64,000 bases of DNA from Mytilus galloprovincialis (GCF_965363235.1 NC_134851.1:33508321-33572320); one strand, 5' to 3'; counted from the first letter of the stretch, positions 12,481-27,500 are shown. The notes: a model not told the origin generated them from the sequence alone. Numbers and translations: made by a program.

Positions 12481-13199
12481 AGAAGTTCACAATGAGCAAT
12501 TATCGTATCGTATCGTATTTGACCATTTGATGTTCATTCACGTGTTGGTTGACAGTTTTGTCCAAAACTATCTGATATATCTCGCATCATATTGGAAATT
12601 TGTTCTATTCATATAATATTGATAATTTCCAATATTAAAAAAAATGTGTTATACAACTGCACTGAGAACATTAACTGCAGAGAAGGTTTTTTCGAATCAT
12701 ATACAAAAAACTTTGTATTATCATAAATGTTTAACTGATCGACTATTGCTTGTTGGTATTGTATTTGAATTGCATTCATTAATTATTTAAATAATATCAA
12801 GGCCTAATAACCATTTGTAAAATGATAATTTTTTGAAGAAGAGAAGTCGGATATAGTATTTCTCATTTGTTTACTAAGACCCCTCAATTTCAGTACCAAT
12901 ACATTTTGACACTAGATTTTGCGTTTTTATTTTAAACATGATTTGTTTTAAAGTAATTAGTAATTTAACCTCTGAAAATCTGTAATTTTTTTTAACGCGA
13001 AGTGACAAGAATGAAATTCATTTGGTTAAAAGAAACCGTTACCAAAGTAGTGTAGATCGTTTTCATGGAAACGACAGCAAAAGTGATAAGACTATGGAAT
13101 ATTTATAATCCAAACTTATCTCAGAAATGGTCTAGACCAACTGAAATTTAACTGTTATAAAGCCAGTATAAATGACTTTAATTATACACTGATGGCTGT

Positions 13200-13800
13200 C
13201 CTTTTTTAGGCAAAATCTCTAATATTTTGATTTTCCGAGTCATTATTTAATGTTTTGTGCGCTATACTCAGTAAAATTAACGTCCCTGCAAAAGAGCTAA
13301 CCACCAACCACAAGGAGACAGAACGCCGAACGTTAAGACCAGTTGTTGCAAGCCAAAACTGTTGCTTTAACCTACCGCCAACGTTGACCAGAACCACCAG
13401 ACAGAAGTCAGAGCATATCAAAATATCAAGATGAGCCTGAGGGGATCGTAATTAAGACGGTCATTGTTCATGTTGTTATTAGTTAATCCATTTAACCCCA
13501 AAATGGCATGCCATCGCCAGAACCAACCATGATCCCGAGTTACTCCGCATACCACCACACTCGTCACACTTAATAATACCATCTCCAGAGTTGGTTATTA
13601 CAGCTATGTTCAACTAGGAACGGCCAGCAACACTATATAAAACTCCTCAACCAAGTAAACAGACCAACCGGATCTGTAACGGTAGGAAAATAAAAGTCCG
13701 CGATATCCTCTTGGGTAGTCGGACTACACAAACAAATATCAATATTGTAGTTGTTAACAACTACATAATTTCGTTTCGATTTAATTTTTTTCAGTTGGCG
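13200..13800. other. Unassigned block less AT-rich than its surroundings
   Basis: The base composition is visibly less AT-rich than the flanks. The block ends with the perfect palindrome TGTAGTTGTTAACAACTACA (about 13746-13765). It has no credible coding frame. It looks like a fragment of a dispersed element, and a solo terminal repeat of a retroelement is one possibility, but I see no matching second end. Family unknown. Confidence 0.3.
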
Positions 13801-15023
13801 ATCAAACCCAAATAAGCCTTGTTATTAAGGTTTTTTTTGGTGTTCTGCACAGTATCTTGATGGTCATTTAAAAAGGTAATAATTTCGCAAATTATATGTA
13901 TATGTTCCTCAATAAAAAGTTTCGGTTGATAGCACACATTATGTGCATTAAATACTTTGACAAAGGATATATGCACATAACCAGAATATAAGTGCACAGA
14001 ACTAGAACCATTTTGCCAGCACATTACCAGAACACTTCAGTTTAACGAACTTGCACTACTTCTTCGAGGAAGTATCGTGTTTTAATCGCAAGGTACGTAT
14101 AAGTGGATACAAAACTAAGCAACACATTGTTGTTTTATTGCCGTTCTGATATAAACAAACCAAAACACATAGAATAAGGATATAAGGATATACAAAAACC
14201 GTTGAGGACAGAACCATTCCCTGATAAAGTTCTGTCGCAGGACTACCTAACCCAGCATGAATTAGGTAGATGCGAATCAAGATAACAAACACAAACTGAA
14301 GGAATGCACAATATTCAGCATGTTCACATATAGTTAGACATATTATTGTATGTTGTTGAGATATCATTTTAATCTAGAAATAGTATTCATTGGTTATACC
14401 TATCTACCAAATCCCTATAAAACCATTTAAGCATTCTTGACATAAAAATAATATATACCTTGTTTTCTACTTATATGATTTTAACACAAATTGAAGTCGA
14501 AAAGGTAATACAATTTGATATGTTGAATACCCTGTGTACGAAATCCTTTCGGGAAGAATCAATAAGCAACAGTTTATAGACAAAACTTGGACGTTTGTAC
14601 AATTTGTGTTAATGGTTTACTGTTATCATGGTTATAATCAGGACTTGATAATGTTGACGATCAAATATTTCAGGTCCAAGAGTTTCTTCCCAAAGCTATC
14701 GTAACCTAATCATGTTCATGTATGCATCAGCATGTAAAATGATATATCAGCTATAATGCATAATACTTAAGTACACTTATATCGCATTCTAGTATAACAT
14801 GATGAACTTTCTAAAAACTTTTTTTGTAATGATACCCCCCAAAAAACATGAATTCATGCTTTTTTTATTCCTAACCAGTATAACTTTTCTATACTGCTTT
14901 CAAACAATCACTGCTTAAACGATCAATCATGATTGTTATGACATATTCAACATAGTACAAATCTTTGATACATCATTTGTTTATTTCGAAAATATCATAA
15001 AAACTGGTAATTTTTTATTTAGC

Positions 15024-15553
15024 TCATAGTTTTCTCTTGTATATAACGAGCCAAGGATTTTTAAGATTATCTGCTGCAGTATTTGAATTATCTAGATTGT
15101 CTGCAGTCAAAATTGGTGGAAATATTATCGTGTTTTGATAATTGCACGATACGATACTACTATAATGATGCATGTCAATATCACACAAATTAAATGTCTG
15201 ATAAGGATTTTCATAACCGTCACCAGATAGTTTGATTGAAGAGCTGTCATCAGAGCTATTAACATCAACCCTTAATATAATATCGTTATTTTCGATGATA
15301 CTTGATACGTTGTCATTGTTCATATTTGCATCGTTGTTTACATTATTAATGATAACATTGTTATAATTCAAATGTTCTACTTCATCATAGTTGTCTCCTA
15401 GTGTTATTTCAATAATATTTCTTCTGCACGTTTTTTCACGCTTAAGGTAGCAGTAAATGTGCGAACAAACACAGATAGTAAGAATTCCTCCGACTAAGCT
15501 GCCAATAGTTATCCAGCAATAGTCATGTAGAAATGTAGATTTAAAGCCGTCAT
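15024..15553 (-). CDS. Paralogue 2 last exon: TM helix and full tyrosine tail
   Basis: A 530-nt coding exon with acceptor TTTTTCCAG, phase 1, ending at TGA (15026-15024). In order: a short stalk (DGFKSTFLHDYC), a TM helix (WITIGSLVGGILTICVCSHI), a basic anchor (YLKREKTCRR), then YDEVEHLNYNNV, an Asn/Asp-rich linker, GDGYENPYQTF, MHHYSSIV and NYQNTI. The last three blocks recur in paralogue 3 in the same order, which marks them as constrained. Confidence 0.88.
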
Positions 15554-18500
15554 CTGGAAAAAAATTACCAATAAACAATTTTATGTGATGTGAATTACAT
15601 GATCTTTAAAAAAAAATACAGAGATGATCTTATATTGAATCAAATTATGCTGTATTGTTTTAAATCAGGTATTAACAACTGAATTAAAAACAAAATAAAT
15701 CAATTTTCTACTCAAGATTCAAACACTTTTAACTTCGAGTGAAAGTTAGAGACCTTTTTTACTTTCTTGATGTTTTGTAATTTCGTTTATTTGTTAAGTA
15801 AAAATTGCACATGCTACTGTACCATTCTGAATTGAATTATGTTCTTTTCGTTGAAAATAAAATCATAAGATCTACCGATAAGTTGTTAAAACAAGATTAA
15901 GCTCGTGTCGACATGATCGTAAAAACTAAACGAGGCGGAACGACGCGAATGGTGTTGCTAACAAATTAATCTTTGAAGTTTCAAAGTTCAAAAAACTAGA
16001 TTGCAAATTAATCGGAGCAAAACTTAACATAAACTTTATGATATGTAACTCATATTAGAAGACTCACATAACTCAAGTCGTCGGAGACAACGAAAATATA
16101 CAGGAACAATTATTTAAATACTTCTTCTAAATAAAGGCAACAGTAATATACCGGTGTTCATAGGCCATTAATCATTTGAGAGCTAGTTCCAATCAAAACC
16201 GAAGAAAACATATGATTTTTTTTTGTATTTTTATATTTATCTAATTGTAAGACCTTTTACACGTAACTTGTTTCAAATTTGGATGTCTATCTTACAGATT
16301 GAAACGTTTTACATAAGACAGTCACTTAATGAAAATGAGTGATGAAAGAAGTAACTATATGTTCATGATGTTATTAGACATAAAACTCACTTAGAAGAAT
16401 AGTTGTTTTTCCATCTGCAATAAAATATTCAGAAATTACGATTAATAAAGACAAGTGAGCAATGGTATATACACAATATTAATTTTAGCTGCAGCTGGTT
16501 ATGATTTGTTTCTTCTAAAGAATAGTACAAAACGTCATATGTTTAGGAATATACAACTTGGTTTGCATCGAATCGACAGTAAAATCCTTTTCCAAGTTGG
16601 GAGCCTGTTTGACTGTGTAAGATGCACAGGTACACAGCCAAAGTCAGAAATTTTCTTTGAACCTTTCAGATATATTTATTAGTTAAGACTAAATTACCTA
16701 GACGTTCATTCCGTACGTCCTCCATTTAAGGAAACATCGATTGTACTTCCTGAACATGCATGGACTATTTTCACTCGATGTGTAGCAACCATTAATCAAG
16801 CAATCAATCAAAATGAATACAATATAGGAACAAAAATAAATGAAGAGAAAATACCAAACCCTCCATCAAAGCAATGGAAAACAATTGTCCTGACTTGATA
16901 CAGTCATTTCCTTCTGTAAAACATGGGGAATAAACCTAGTTTTATAGTTTCCTTACGTCTCATTTACATCTGCGAGAGTCTTATATGAGATTTACATGAA
17001 TTTTAAAGAACTGATTTTTCATGTTATATTGACATTGATTAAAATTCACGTGAATTTACTGTTAGCGAAAGGTTTTTGTGGTGATATACAAAACATAAGT
17101 CTTTCATAAACTTACCTGTTGATATAACAGTAAAGTCGAAGAAACTACACCCAAACTTATTACACAATTTTGCAGAATAATTCCTGCTTTCGCCTTTCAT
17201 AATCTTAACATTAAATTCCAGTTCGATGCATGGCACATTGACACTGACATTGTAGGATACTAAATGATCTCTACACGTCGAATTCATTAATGAACCTATC
17301 ACTTCAGACAAATGCCTTTCGTCATTCTGTTCCGTCAGTTTAAGAGTTGGTTCACTAGTGATATCAGATGAATTAAAGACTTTTAAAGTAATAATAACTT
17401 CATCACAACATTGACCAAACCAGGTTTTGTTGTTGTTTAAAAGAAACACCGGCGGCCCTGAAATATATTTAGAAACGGATTAAATATAGTAATATGACGA
17501 ATCTTAATGAGTTAGGCAATATGTTATGGTATGATAAAAAAACATTTTTGATCTTAAATAAAAGTGTGAATTTCATTTTAATATCCTTAATTAGTATATC
17601 TATATATTTTCCCTCTAATTTTTATCCTCTGCTCTTTTGGTATTGTTTTACAGCTTTTCATTTTGGAATTTTAACTTTCAACAAATAATTATTTCCATGA
17701 TATGAAAACATAATTCAATGATACATATTTCTGTAAAAATCAACAACAAAAAATCAATAATAAAAGTCTATAACTTTCATGGCTTTAAGGTTTTGAAGGG
17801 AGGGCATTCTGTTAGTTAGCGACGATAAGTGCATCAATATAATATAATTGCACATTTTTGTTAATACAACAATGTACAATATTGTACATTCTATTTAAAT
17901 GTATTATATAACATTCAACCATTCGTGTTGGTCTTAAGTGAAGAGCACTCTATTATAAATACTTAACAACTATGGAATAAATACAAACTTGTAACAACCT
18001 AAATGTCTAGATAATTACTTGAATGTCTTCCTCCCTTCAAAAAGAACTATCACTAGGTTTATAACTTGTTTGGCTTTATAAATATTTTGATATGAGCGTC
18101 ACTGAGGAGTCTTATGTAGACGAAACGCGCATCTGGCGTTCTAAATTATAATCCTTGTACCTTTTACTATTTTGTAACTATTTTCACCACTGGGTCGATG
18201 CCACTGCTGGTAGACGTTTCGTCCCGAAGTGTATCACCAGCCAAGTAGTCAACATTTCGGTGTTGACATGAATATCAATAATGTGGTCATTTGTACAAAT
18301 TTCCTTTCTACAAACCTTTGAATTTTTCAAAAAACTAAGGATATTTTCATCCCAAGCATAGATTACCTTAGCCGTATTTGGCACAATTTTTTTGGAAATT
18401 TTGGATCATCAATGCTCTTCAACTTTGAATTTGTTTGCCTTTATAAATATTTTGCTATGAGCGTCACTGATGAGTCTTATGTAGACGAAACGCGCGTCTG

Positions 18501-21500
18501 GCGTAATAAATTATTATCCTGGTACCTTTGATACCTTGTGTATCCTAAATTAAGACGCAATATGACCACATGTGTGTGTTTTTTATGTAGCCATTTACTT
18601 ACTAAAGGTAGATTGACGTATTATGTCCCCTTGGAGAAAACAGGTCGTTTAGTATATGGGATACAGACGAGACCACGAAAAATACCTTGATCACTGATTC
18701 ATGAAGTAAGGTCGCGGCCAGGTAAACCCTGCTTGACAAAAACAGACCTTAGACTGATTCAATATACCAGTATGGTTAAACTAATACTTATACATTTTGT
18801 AATAAGTGAGTATTTCACAAAACAAAAAATAAATAAACGTATATCAATCTGTCATGAACTATGCAAATAAGGTCAATGACTAAACAAAAAGAAACTTTGT
18901 CACATAAGGTACCTGCATACATCTACCGGTATGAAGAACACAGATTCTACCTTATAAAAATAAAGTTTTTTTTTATAGTTCTCATAGTCGCAGTTACTGA
19001 CAGCTCCAGCTAACACAAAATCTATGTCTAGCATTAGGAAACTTAAGACATAGGCTTAACAAAAACGTTAAGACGAAGTATATGCAATACACATGTTGTC
19101 TACTCTGGTAGATAAAGCTAAACAAATTTTGAACCAATGCAAGTAGGTAGTTGACACTATAATTACAATGAAGATCTAGTATCTTGTTTTGTTCTGTTCG
19201 CTTTATATAGTCTATATGTCCTTACAGTTAATTGGATTTTCATATATTGAATAATATAATACACATCATAAGCAAAATGTTCAAAGAAATATTAATATAA
19301 TTACCTTCATAATGTATTACGACTTGATTTCCATGATGATGTTGTCCTTTCGTATCGTGGATGCCATTCTTCACTCTACATATGTAAATCCCGCTGTTTT
19401 GATAATTGCCTTTATTAAGTACAATTGGACCGTCTTGTGCGTTTTCTATATAGCGTATATGTTTACCAGATTCTGATTTATGTTCCCAATCCTTTAATGT
19501 ATAGGGTCCAGAATCGTCGGAAACATGGCACTGAAGGTTTATTTTATCTTCAAAATGTGTTGTATTAATTGCTACTTCAATGGGAGCTAATAGGAATAAA
19601 CTTAACATCATTACATTGATTTATTCATAAGTTACATTTATATACCAGTGTACTTCTTACTTCAAGTTATGAACAATATGTTATACAATATTGGTGAATT
19701 ACGATAACAAAATTCTATATAACTGTTTTAATTTCCTCTTTATATCCCCTGAAAATAAGGCGTTCCTGAAAAAAAACCGCATATTGTGTTAACAAATGTA
19801 CTAGATCGTTCGTACATCCCTTTAAACGAAGCATTTTTCCTTTAGAGGATGGATGACATGAGGACCTCTTTAACTATTAATTTTTATGTTTTTTTCCGGA
19901 AAAAAGGAAAAGGAGATAAATCATGTAAAAATAAACCAGTGAAAACTTTATGTGTCAAGTTACAGATGACAAAAATCCAATTTTTATATAACATAGTTAA
20001 CAGATCAGATAACAGACAATGAATTGAACAACGTTGACAGTTTATATATATATATCAATATATATATGTGATATACAACTCGTCTAAACATCAACCCAAC
20101 AATGTAAGATCTGTAAAGTTGCTGTACTCAGCCATGTATCACCATCATTGATGGCGATCCGATGGATACATCTGTTGTAGAGTTGTCACTGACTCAGCCG
20201 TACAATGTACTTATATATATGTGATATATATATTGTCGAAATCCGGATCTGGTGTACTAAAAAATATTGACACCGTATGTTTGTGGCATAACATCGTGGC
20301 CACAAGTTAATTTTTTTCTGTTTAGTATTAAATTTATATTAAGATCCAGTTTGTTACATCTTGTGATCAATTTTATTTGACAATCGCCAATGGCAGTCAC
20401 CAGGGTTAAAGAACATCAGTTGTTCTACCTGTTAGTCAAATGCGTTTTTATTAAATATACTTTTTCACTTTTTTGGTCTTTTGGAAATGTTGTTTTTGCT
20501 GTTTTTAGACCCTTCTACAACGAAATTTGTTTGACATGCACACGTATAACAATTGCGGTTTTTATCCAACACAATCATAGGTTTGAACGTCGTTTTCAAT
20601 TTAGACTCGTTTATATTTTTTCGTTTGGGCTTGTATCATATTTTCCCTCCGGTTTATATAATCCGTTCATCCTATATTGACTCTTAAAATTCAAGAGTCT
20701 ATCTCAAAATGACAGTACTTTTTCTTAAAATGAGGGTACTTTTGATATGGCCTTCCAAATACCGTTTCGATCCCTAACATCACTGAAGAGACATTTGTGT
20801 CGAAATCCGGATCTGGTGCACTAAAAAATATTGACACCATAAATAAAATTGAGAATGGAAATGGGGAATGTGTCAAAGAGACAACAACCCGACCAAATAA
20901 AAAACCAACGGCAGAAGGTCACCAACAGGTCTTCAATGTAGCGAGAAATTCCCGCACCCGGAGGCGTCCTTCAGCTGGCCCCTAAACAAATATATACTAG
21001 TTCAGTGATAATGACCGCCATACTAATTTCCAAATTGTACACAAGAAACTAAAATTAAAATAATACAAGACTAACAAAGGCCAGAGGCTCCTGACTTGCA
21101 TGGAACAGGCGCAAAAATGCGGCGGGGTTTAACATGTTTGTGAGATCTCAACCCTCCCCCTATACCTCTAACCAATGTAGAAAACCGTATGTTTGTGGCA
21201 TAACATCGTGGCCACAAGTTAATTTTTTTTCTGTTTAGTATTAAATTTATATTAAGACCCAGTTTGTTACATCTTGTGATCAATTTTATTTGACAATCGC
21301 CAATGGCAGTCACCCGGGTTAAAGAACATCAGTTGTTCGACCTGTTAGTCAAATGCGTTTTGTTTAAATATACTTTTTCACTTTTTTGGTCTTTTGGAAA
21401 ATGTTGTTTGTTCTGATTTTAGACCCTTCTAAAACGAAATTTGTTTGACATGCACACGTATAAAAATTGCGGTTTTTATTCAACGCAATCATCATGATCA

Positions 21501-24500
21501 TAGGTTTGAACGTAGTTTTCAATTTAGACTCGTTCATATTTTTTCGTTTGGGCTTGTATCATATTTTCCCTCCGGTTTATATGATCCGTTCATCCTATAT
21601 TGACTCTTAAGATTCAAGAGTCTATCTAAAAATGACAGTACTTTTTTCTAAAAATTAGGGTACTTTTTATATGGCCTTCCAAATACCGTTTCGATCCCTA
21701 CACTAGTAACCCGAATTTAACTTGATCGGACAAAAACGCAGTAACACTGTTTAAGGAGGCTCGAGGGTATAAAAATTTCAGAAAAAAATTAAACATTTGT
21801 TTTTCATTTCAAATTTTATTTGTTACCTTTTTTAGTTGTTACTTTATCATATGGTACAAAAATCATTCAAAACAAACAATTCGTGTTGGCCCCAGATGAC
21901 TTTTAAAATGTATACATCATTGAAAAATTCCAAATTATCTCCCTTTAGTGGAAAAATGCCATTTTTTGGCTTTAAAATTTAAATATCTTTTTTAACTCAT
22001 CGGTGACCTATATTTTTTAATATAATTTCCATATAAGCTGTACTTAAACTAAATTATTGTAAAATTTGAGCGATTTCTGTAATAAATTTCTTTTTTTATT
22101 TCGATATAACCTTTATTTCTCCTAATACTTCAACAGAAAAAAAAGACCTTTGCAAAAATGTATGCTTCTTTCGAAGGCAGATTGTGAGCGAAAATGACCC
22201 CACTTTTTTATTTTATTTTTCTATTAACTATAAGATAAAGTTCATTTATAGAAAAATATAGAGAAATCTTATATAAATTATTTAGACCCGCGAACCGCCT
22301 CAAATGATATTAATCGTCATTTGATAAAGATTGACAAAAATTAAAAATCATTTTTAATTTATTTCAATGCATAGCAAATCATTTTAATGCCAGTCAAATA
22401 GATTCGCTAGCAGTCGTTCAATTTAATTCAAGTTGGCGGTAAGTTACGTCAAACAAATAGGCCACGCCCCCGTTAAACTATTTCAAACTGGTATTAATTC
22501 GTTTTAAACCGTGTTGAGACCCGAGCTATTAACAGGTAAATCACTCAAGCAAAACAACATCGATGTATCTTTCGTTTATTTGTTTCAAACTTTATCGACT
22601 TATATATATAAATGCATGTATTCTTATTAAAGTCATATACTTCACATTTTAAACAAACGAATGATCAATACACGTAACATATAAGGAATTTAAATAAAAA
22701 CAATAAAATATTGATGCACGGTTTAAAAAATTCATAACTTGTGAATCTGTTAAAAATAAAGTAGTTAGATGTTTAATATATTTTTGATTTGCCCAAATGC
22801 AGTAGATCTTTATCTCACATATTCGTTTCAAAACTTGCTGAGTGCTATGAAAACTTGTGACATGTAAGTAACGTATGGTCCATTACAATGACTTACGAAA
22901 CTTTAAGTATTCCTGTATATTTCCGTTTCCCTTTTTCTGTTTTACTATAGTGTACTCGTTGATTAAATAAAGACACGGAAATTAAAGTAACTAACAAAAA
23001 TTATTTATTTTTCACATAGTTTAAATCGATGTATCTTATATTTTCGGTCAACAACAAATATTCCCTAGCTGTATATTGATATATGAAATAGCTTGTGATA
23101 AAAACAATGTTGTGTTAAATAATAAAATTAATGAAGATAACGTTGACATTTCTTGAATTTAATTAACATTTAAGTCTTGCACAACATTGTAAATGAAGGA
23201 ACAGCTCAATAAACTTTTAAAATTGTGTCAAATTGTAAGATCGGTCACTGACGCGAAAGGGGCGTTAATTGTGGAAAAGCAGCACATTACGAAAATTGTA
23301 AATTGTGGTTCCGATTCTGTAAAGGGATTATTGTGCTGTCATGCACCGTGACGTACAAAAAGTCTTGCTATAAATGAACATATATTCTGTTTATATGAGA
23401 TAAATTTTAGTCTGCGATAACGATGGGTTAGTTGATTTTAGTTTTACGACCTTGACTTGCTCTAAGTCGACTTTCTCTTACGTCTAATGCATTTAAAAAA
23501 CGTATATTTACGTTCAGGGCATATAATATAAGTCTACCGACCAAATTAAAATCAACATAAACATTATTAAAATAAACAAGAATTGAAAAAAAAACAATTA
23601 TGCACTGTTGCTCTGATATAATTTTTATTAACTATATTTTAGAGGTAATGTCTAAATAAAAAGTAATTGTCGTACAAATAAAATATGTCATCTAGGTGCT
23701 TTCGTTGAAGTTCGCGTTACATAGTAAAATGAATTTCATTGGTCGGAACATTTGCAAACTTTCAATCCAGGTGTTCTCATCGAGGTACGCGTTCGTGTTT
23801 CAATTCAATACACAATATGAAGTCCACTATGGTAAAAAAAAAAAGAGAATTTTAAACTCAGCGATGTCCGAGTAAATAAATAGAATTTCGAAAATAAAAC
23901 ACTTTTACGATTCTTCCAAAACAATAAACTTCCAACACAATAAAGATACTATCCTTATCGCCGATGAATAATTATTACTATAATATAAGAACTAGGATGT
24001 GTATACTATTCAATCTTGGAACAGTATACCTAACAATATATATGTTCCTGATTTGATTTATTCCTCGAGAAAAAAAAATTGATTTATTCACTTAAAAATC
24101 AATAATTGATTAACTAGAACTTTGAAAAAGTTACATTAATATATCTTTTCGCACCCTTTAATTTAAGGTAATTAAATCCAAAAAACTGAATAAAATTAAT
24201 TGTATTATTTACTTTAGATTCTTTATTTCTTATAAGACCAAGTTAACGGTAAAAAGAAAGATATTTTTACATACAATATTAACAAACAGATTTTGCGTAT
24301 GACAGGTTTACAAAAAACGAGCAACAAGAATGAGCGATTGGTGATCAGCCTGCAGAACATACTTTTATGTATATATAATTCAAATTAATTTACACAATTT
24401 TTTTAAAAGACAATATTTTTTGAAATAAATAAAGTGCCCAATTTCGAAACATTTACTTTGCTTACATGGTTAGGTTTAAGAAAAGGTCTTCTACTTTCTG

Positions 24501-27500
24501 TTAAAGCTGTGCAGTTTAGAATATAGTGAACTACATCAACCTACATATATCTCTTGAGAGTTACAAAGTACACAGTACCTTTCCTGTCTCATAATTTTAC
24601 GACATCTACCGGTTTATGATTTCTAGTTCTAAACCTACACAACATTATCTTATCTTTATAACGTAATAAGTTTAAATATTCTTCAAATTCAAATTCAAAT
24701 AGCAATAGAGGCCTTACAGTCTTATCATTTAATTACTAGTAGATTAACTAAAATAATTGCTTCGATATTTTTATTAATCGATCGATAAATTGAAGAACTG
24801 AATGGAATAAAAACATAAATAAAGAAATATGTGTCTAACGCCGTTATAATATCTTTGGCTATCCTACATGTATACTAGCCAGGAGACTGTACAATGGCGG
24901 ATCCAGGTTTTGTTCTGTAGATAATATCTCCCGTTTGTTTGACGAAATTATTTTTCAATTGGATCATATGGTTTGAACCCCCTCTTTTCTGTGACCAGTG
25001 GTTGTCGTTGTTGTTTTTATTTTTTTATATAAGTGTTGTACATCAATCAGGCCGATGGTTTTCATGTTTGAATAGTTTGATTTCATATTTATAATTCTGG
25101 GAAATGTTATAAACGTGTATGCGGTTAGGTTTTTGCTCGTTGTTGAAGGCTGTACGGTGATCTAGTTCATGGGCAAGTACACCACATCTTCTTACATTTA
25201 TTCGTTAATCATGTAGATCTTCATCAAGACTAAATAAATAAATGATTTTGAAAATGTACTTATTGATAACTATACAACTTTTAATTCCAAAAATTTATAT
25301 TTATCTAACATAGAATTGTGATCAGCGGAGACATATACACATTAAGTCTAAACTGGTTTAAAAAACAGACACATTATTATTGTCACATGTATATGTAATA
25401 GTGTGTTTTTATGTAAAAAAAAATCTATGAATATCTACCACTACTGTTACCGGCTAAAGAGATCAGCTGTTCTCGCGAGCTTTGAATTAACAAAACCAAA
25501 ACAAGTACATAAAATGCATATTTTTAATCTTAATATAGAAACACTTAAATTGTAATACCGTGACATTTTTATGAATAATTCAATTTTATTAAATCTTTGT
25601 CAATCAGGCATGTACAGTAGCATAACAGGATTGTAAATATACAATTTTTTACATACAATTTCTTGGCAGCATGTATTCTTCTATATTGTGACCTTATTTG
25701 AACTAAAAGAAAAATTGCGGTTTTTATCCAACGCAATCATAGGTTTGAACGTAGTTTTCAATTTAGACTCGTTTAATTTTTTTTCGTTTGGGCTTGCATC
25801 ATATTTTCCCTCCGGTTTATATGATCCGTTCATCCTATATTGACTCTTAAAATTCAAGAGTTTATCTAAAAATGACAGTACTTTTTCTTAAAATGAGGGT
25901 ACTTTTTATATGGCCTTCCAAATACCGTTTCGATCCCTAACATCACTGAAGAGACATTTATTGTCGAAATCCGGATCTGGTGTACTAAAAAATATTGACA
26001 CCGTATGTTTGTGGCATAACATCGTGGCCACAAGTTATTTTTTTTTCTGTTTAGTATTTAGTTTATATTAAGATTCAGTTTGTTACATCTTGTGATCAAT
26101 TTTATTTGACAATCGCCAATGGCAGTCACCAGGGTTAAAGAACATCAGTTGTTCGACCTGTTAGTCAAATGCGTTTTGTTTAAATATACTTTTTCACTTT
26201 TTTGTTTTTTTTTAAAATGTTGTTTGTGCTGTTTTTAGACCCTTCTTCAACGAAATTTGTTTGACATGCACACGTATAAAAATTGCGGTTTTTATCGAAC
26301 GCAATCATAGGTTTGAACGTAGTTTTCAATTTAGACTCGTTTATATGTTTTCGTTTGGGCTTGTATCATATTTTCTCTCCTGTTTATATGATCCGTTCAT
26401 CCTATATTGACTCTTAAAATTCAAGAGTCTATCTAAAATGACAGTACTTTTTCTTAAAATGAGGGTACTTTTTATATGGCCTTCCAAATACCGTTTCGAT
26501 CCCTAACAACACTGTAGAGACATTTATTGTCGAAATGCGGATCTGGTGTATTAAAAAAATATTGACACCGTATGTTTGTGGCATAACATCGTGGCCACAA
26601 GTTAATTTTTTTCTGTTTAGTATTAAATTTATATTAAGATCCAGTTTGTTACATCTTGTGATCAATTTTATTTGACAATCGCCAATGGCAGTCACCAGGG
26701 TTAAAGAACATCAGTTGTTCGACCTGTTAGTCAAATGCGTTTTGCTTGAATATACGTTTTCACTTTTTGGGTTTGTTGGAAAATGTTGTTTGTGCTGTTT
26801 TTAGATCCTTCTACAACGAAATTTGTTTGACATACACACGTATAAAAATTGCGGTTTTATCCAACGCAATCATAGGTTTGAACGTAGTTTTCAATTTAGA
26901 CTCGTTTATATATGTGATATATATATATTTCAAATAAAAGTTATGAAAAACAATGAAATAGCCAAACACAGGCTACATGTTAAAAGATATTGCCGCCCTC
27001 AACTCTAAAATGATAGTACATTTGTCACATAATAACTCTTGCGTATGTAAAAATCTCAAATATGCTTAATGCTTTATGGAAAAATTGGCAAAGGGTCCAC
27101 ATGAACCTTTAACATGCAGTATACATACAAATGCCTTCTGGTGAAAAACTGATGCATTTAACATATATGATTGCAAAAAATGTTTAATTGCTAGCAAAAA
27201 GAGAGATACCTTACAAGTCGTGTAATAGATTTCGAGAAAAATGAATCTTTTTTGTAGAATTTAAAACACATCATTGGTCGAAAATTTTACTGTCTAGATA
27301 TAGTTTGAGATCAGTTGAAATCTCTCAAAAACTGCCAGTAGTACTGTTGTACAGTTTTGAAATTCATAACGTGTTCTTATGTTTTATTCTAAATTATTAA
27401 ATGTACTGTTGTAAAAAAAGTACTTACATTTTATGAAAACTCGGTAAAAATGACTATTTGCTGTGTTATTTTCCACGAATTGACAATGGTACATTCCTTC

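Larger units (their letters stand above)
8060..15020. other. Intergenic stretch between paralogues 1 and 2
   Basis: About 7 kb with no exon I can support. It should contain the unfound first exon of paralogue 1. Visible contents: a mussel-type repeat near 8530-8700 ('cccgcctttgggtgcggtgt'), a fragment starting CGAAATAATTCATGGCAG near 8730 that resembles one arm of the element at 33535-33687, a repeat module near 11555-11620, a Penelope-like 3' relic (12190-12480) and a less AT-rich block (13200-13800). The rest is AT-rich and unassigned. Confidence 0.5.

Noticed and set aside
24890-24980. CAATGGCGGATCCAGG as one end of a MITE like 42425-42592
   Set aside because: No matching opposite end was found nearby, so only a possible fragment.
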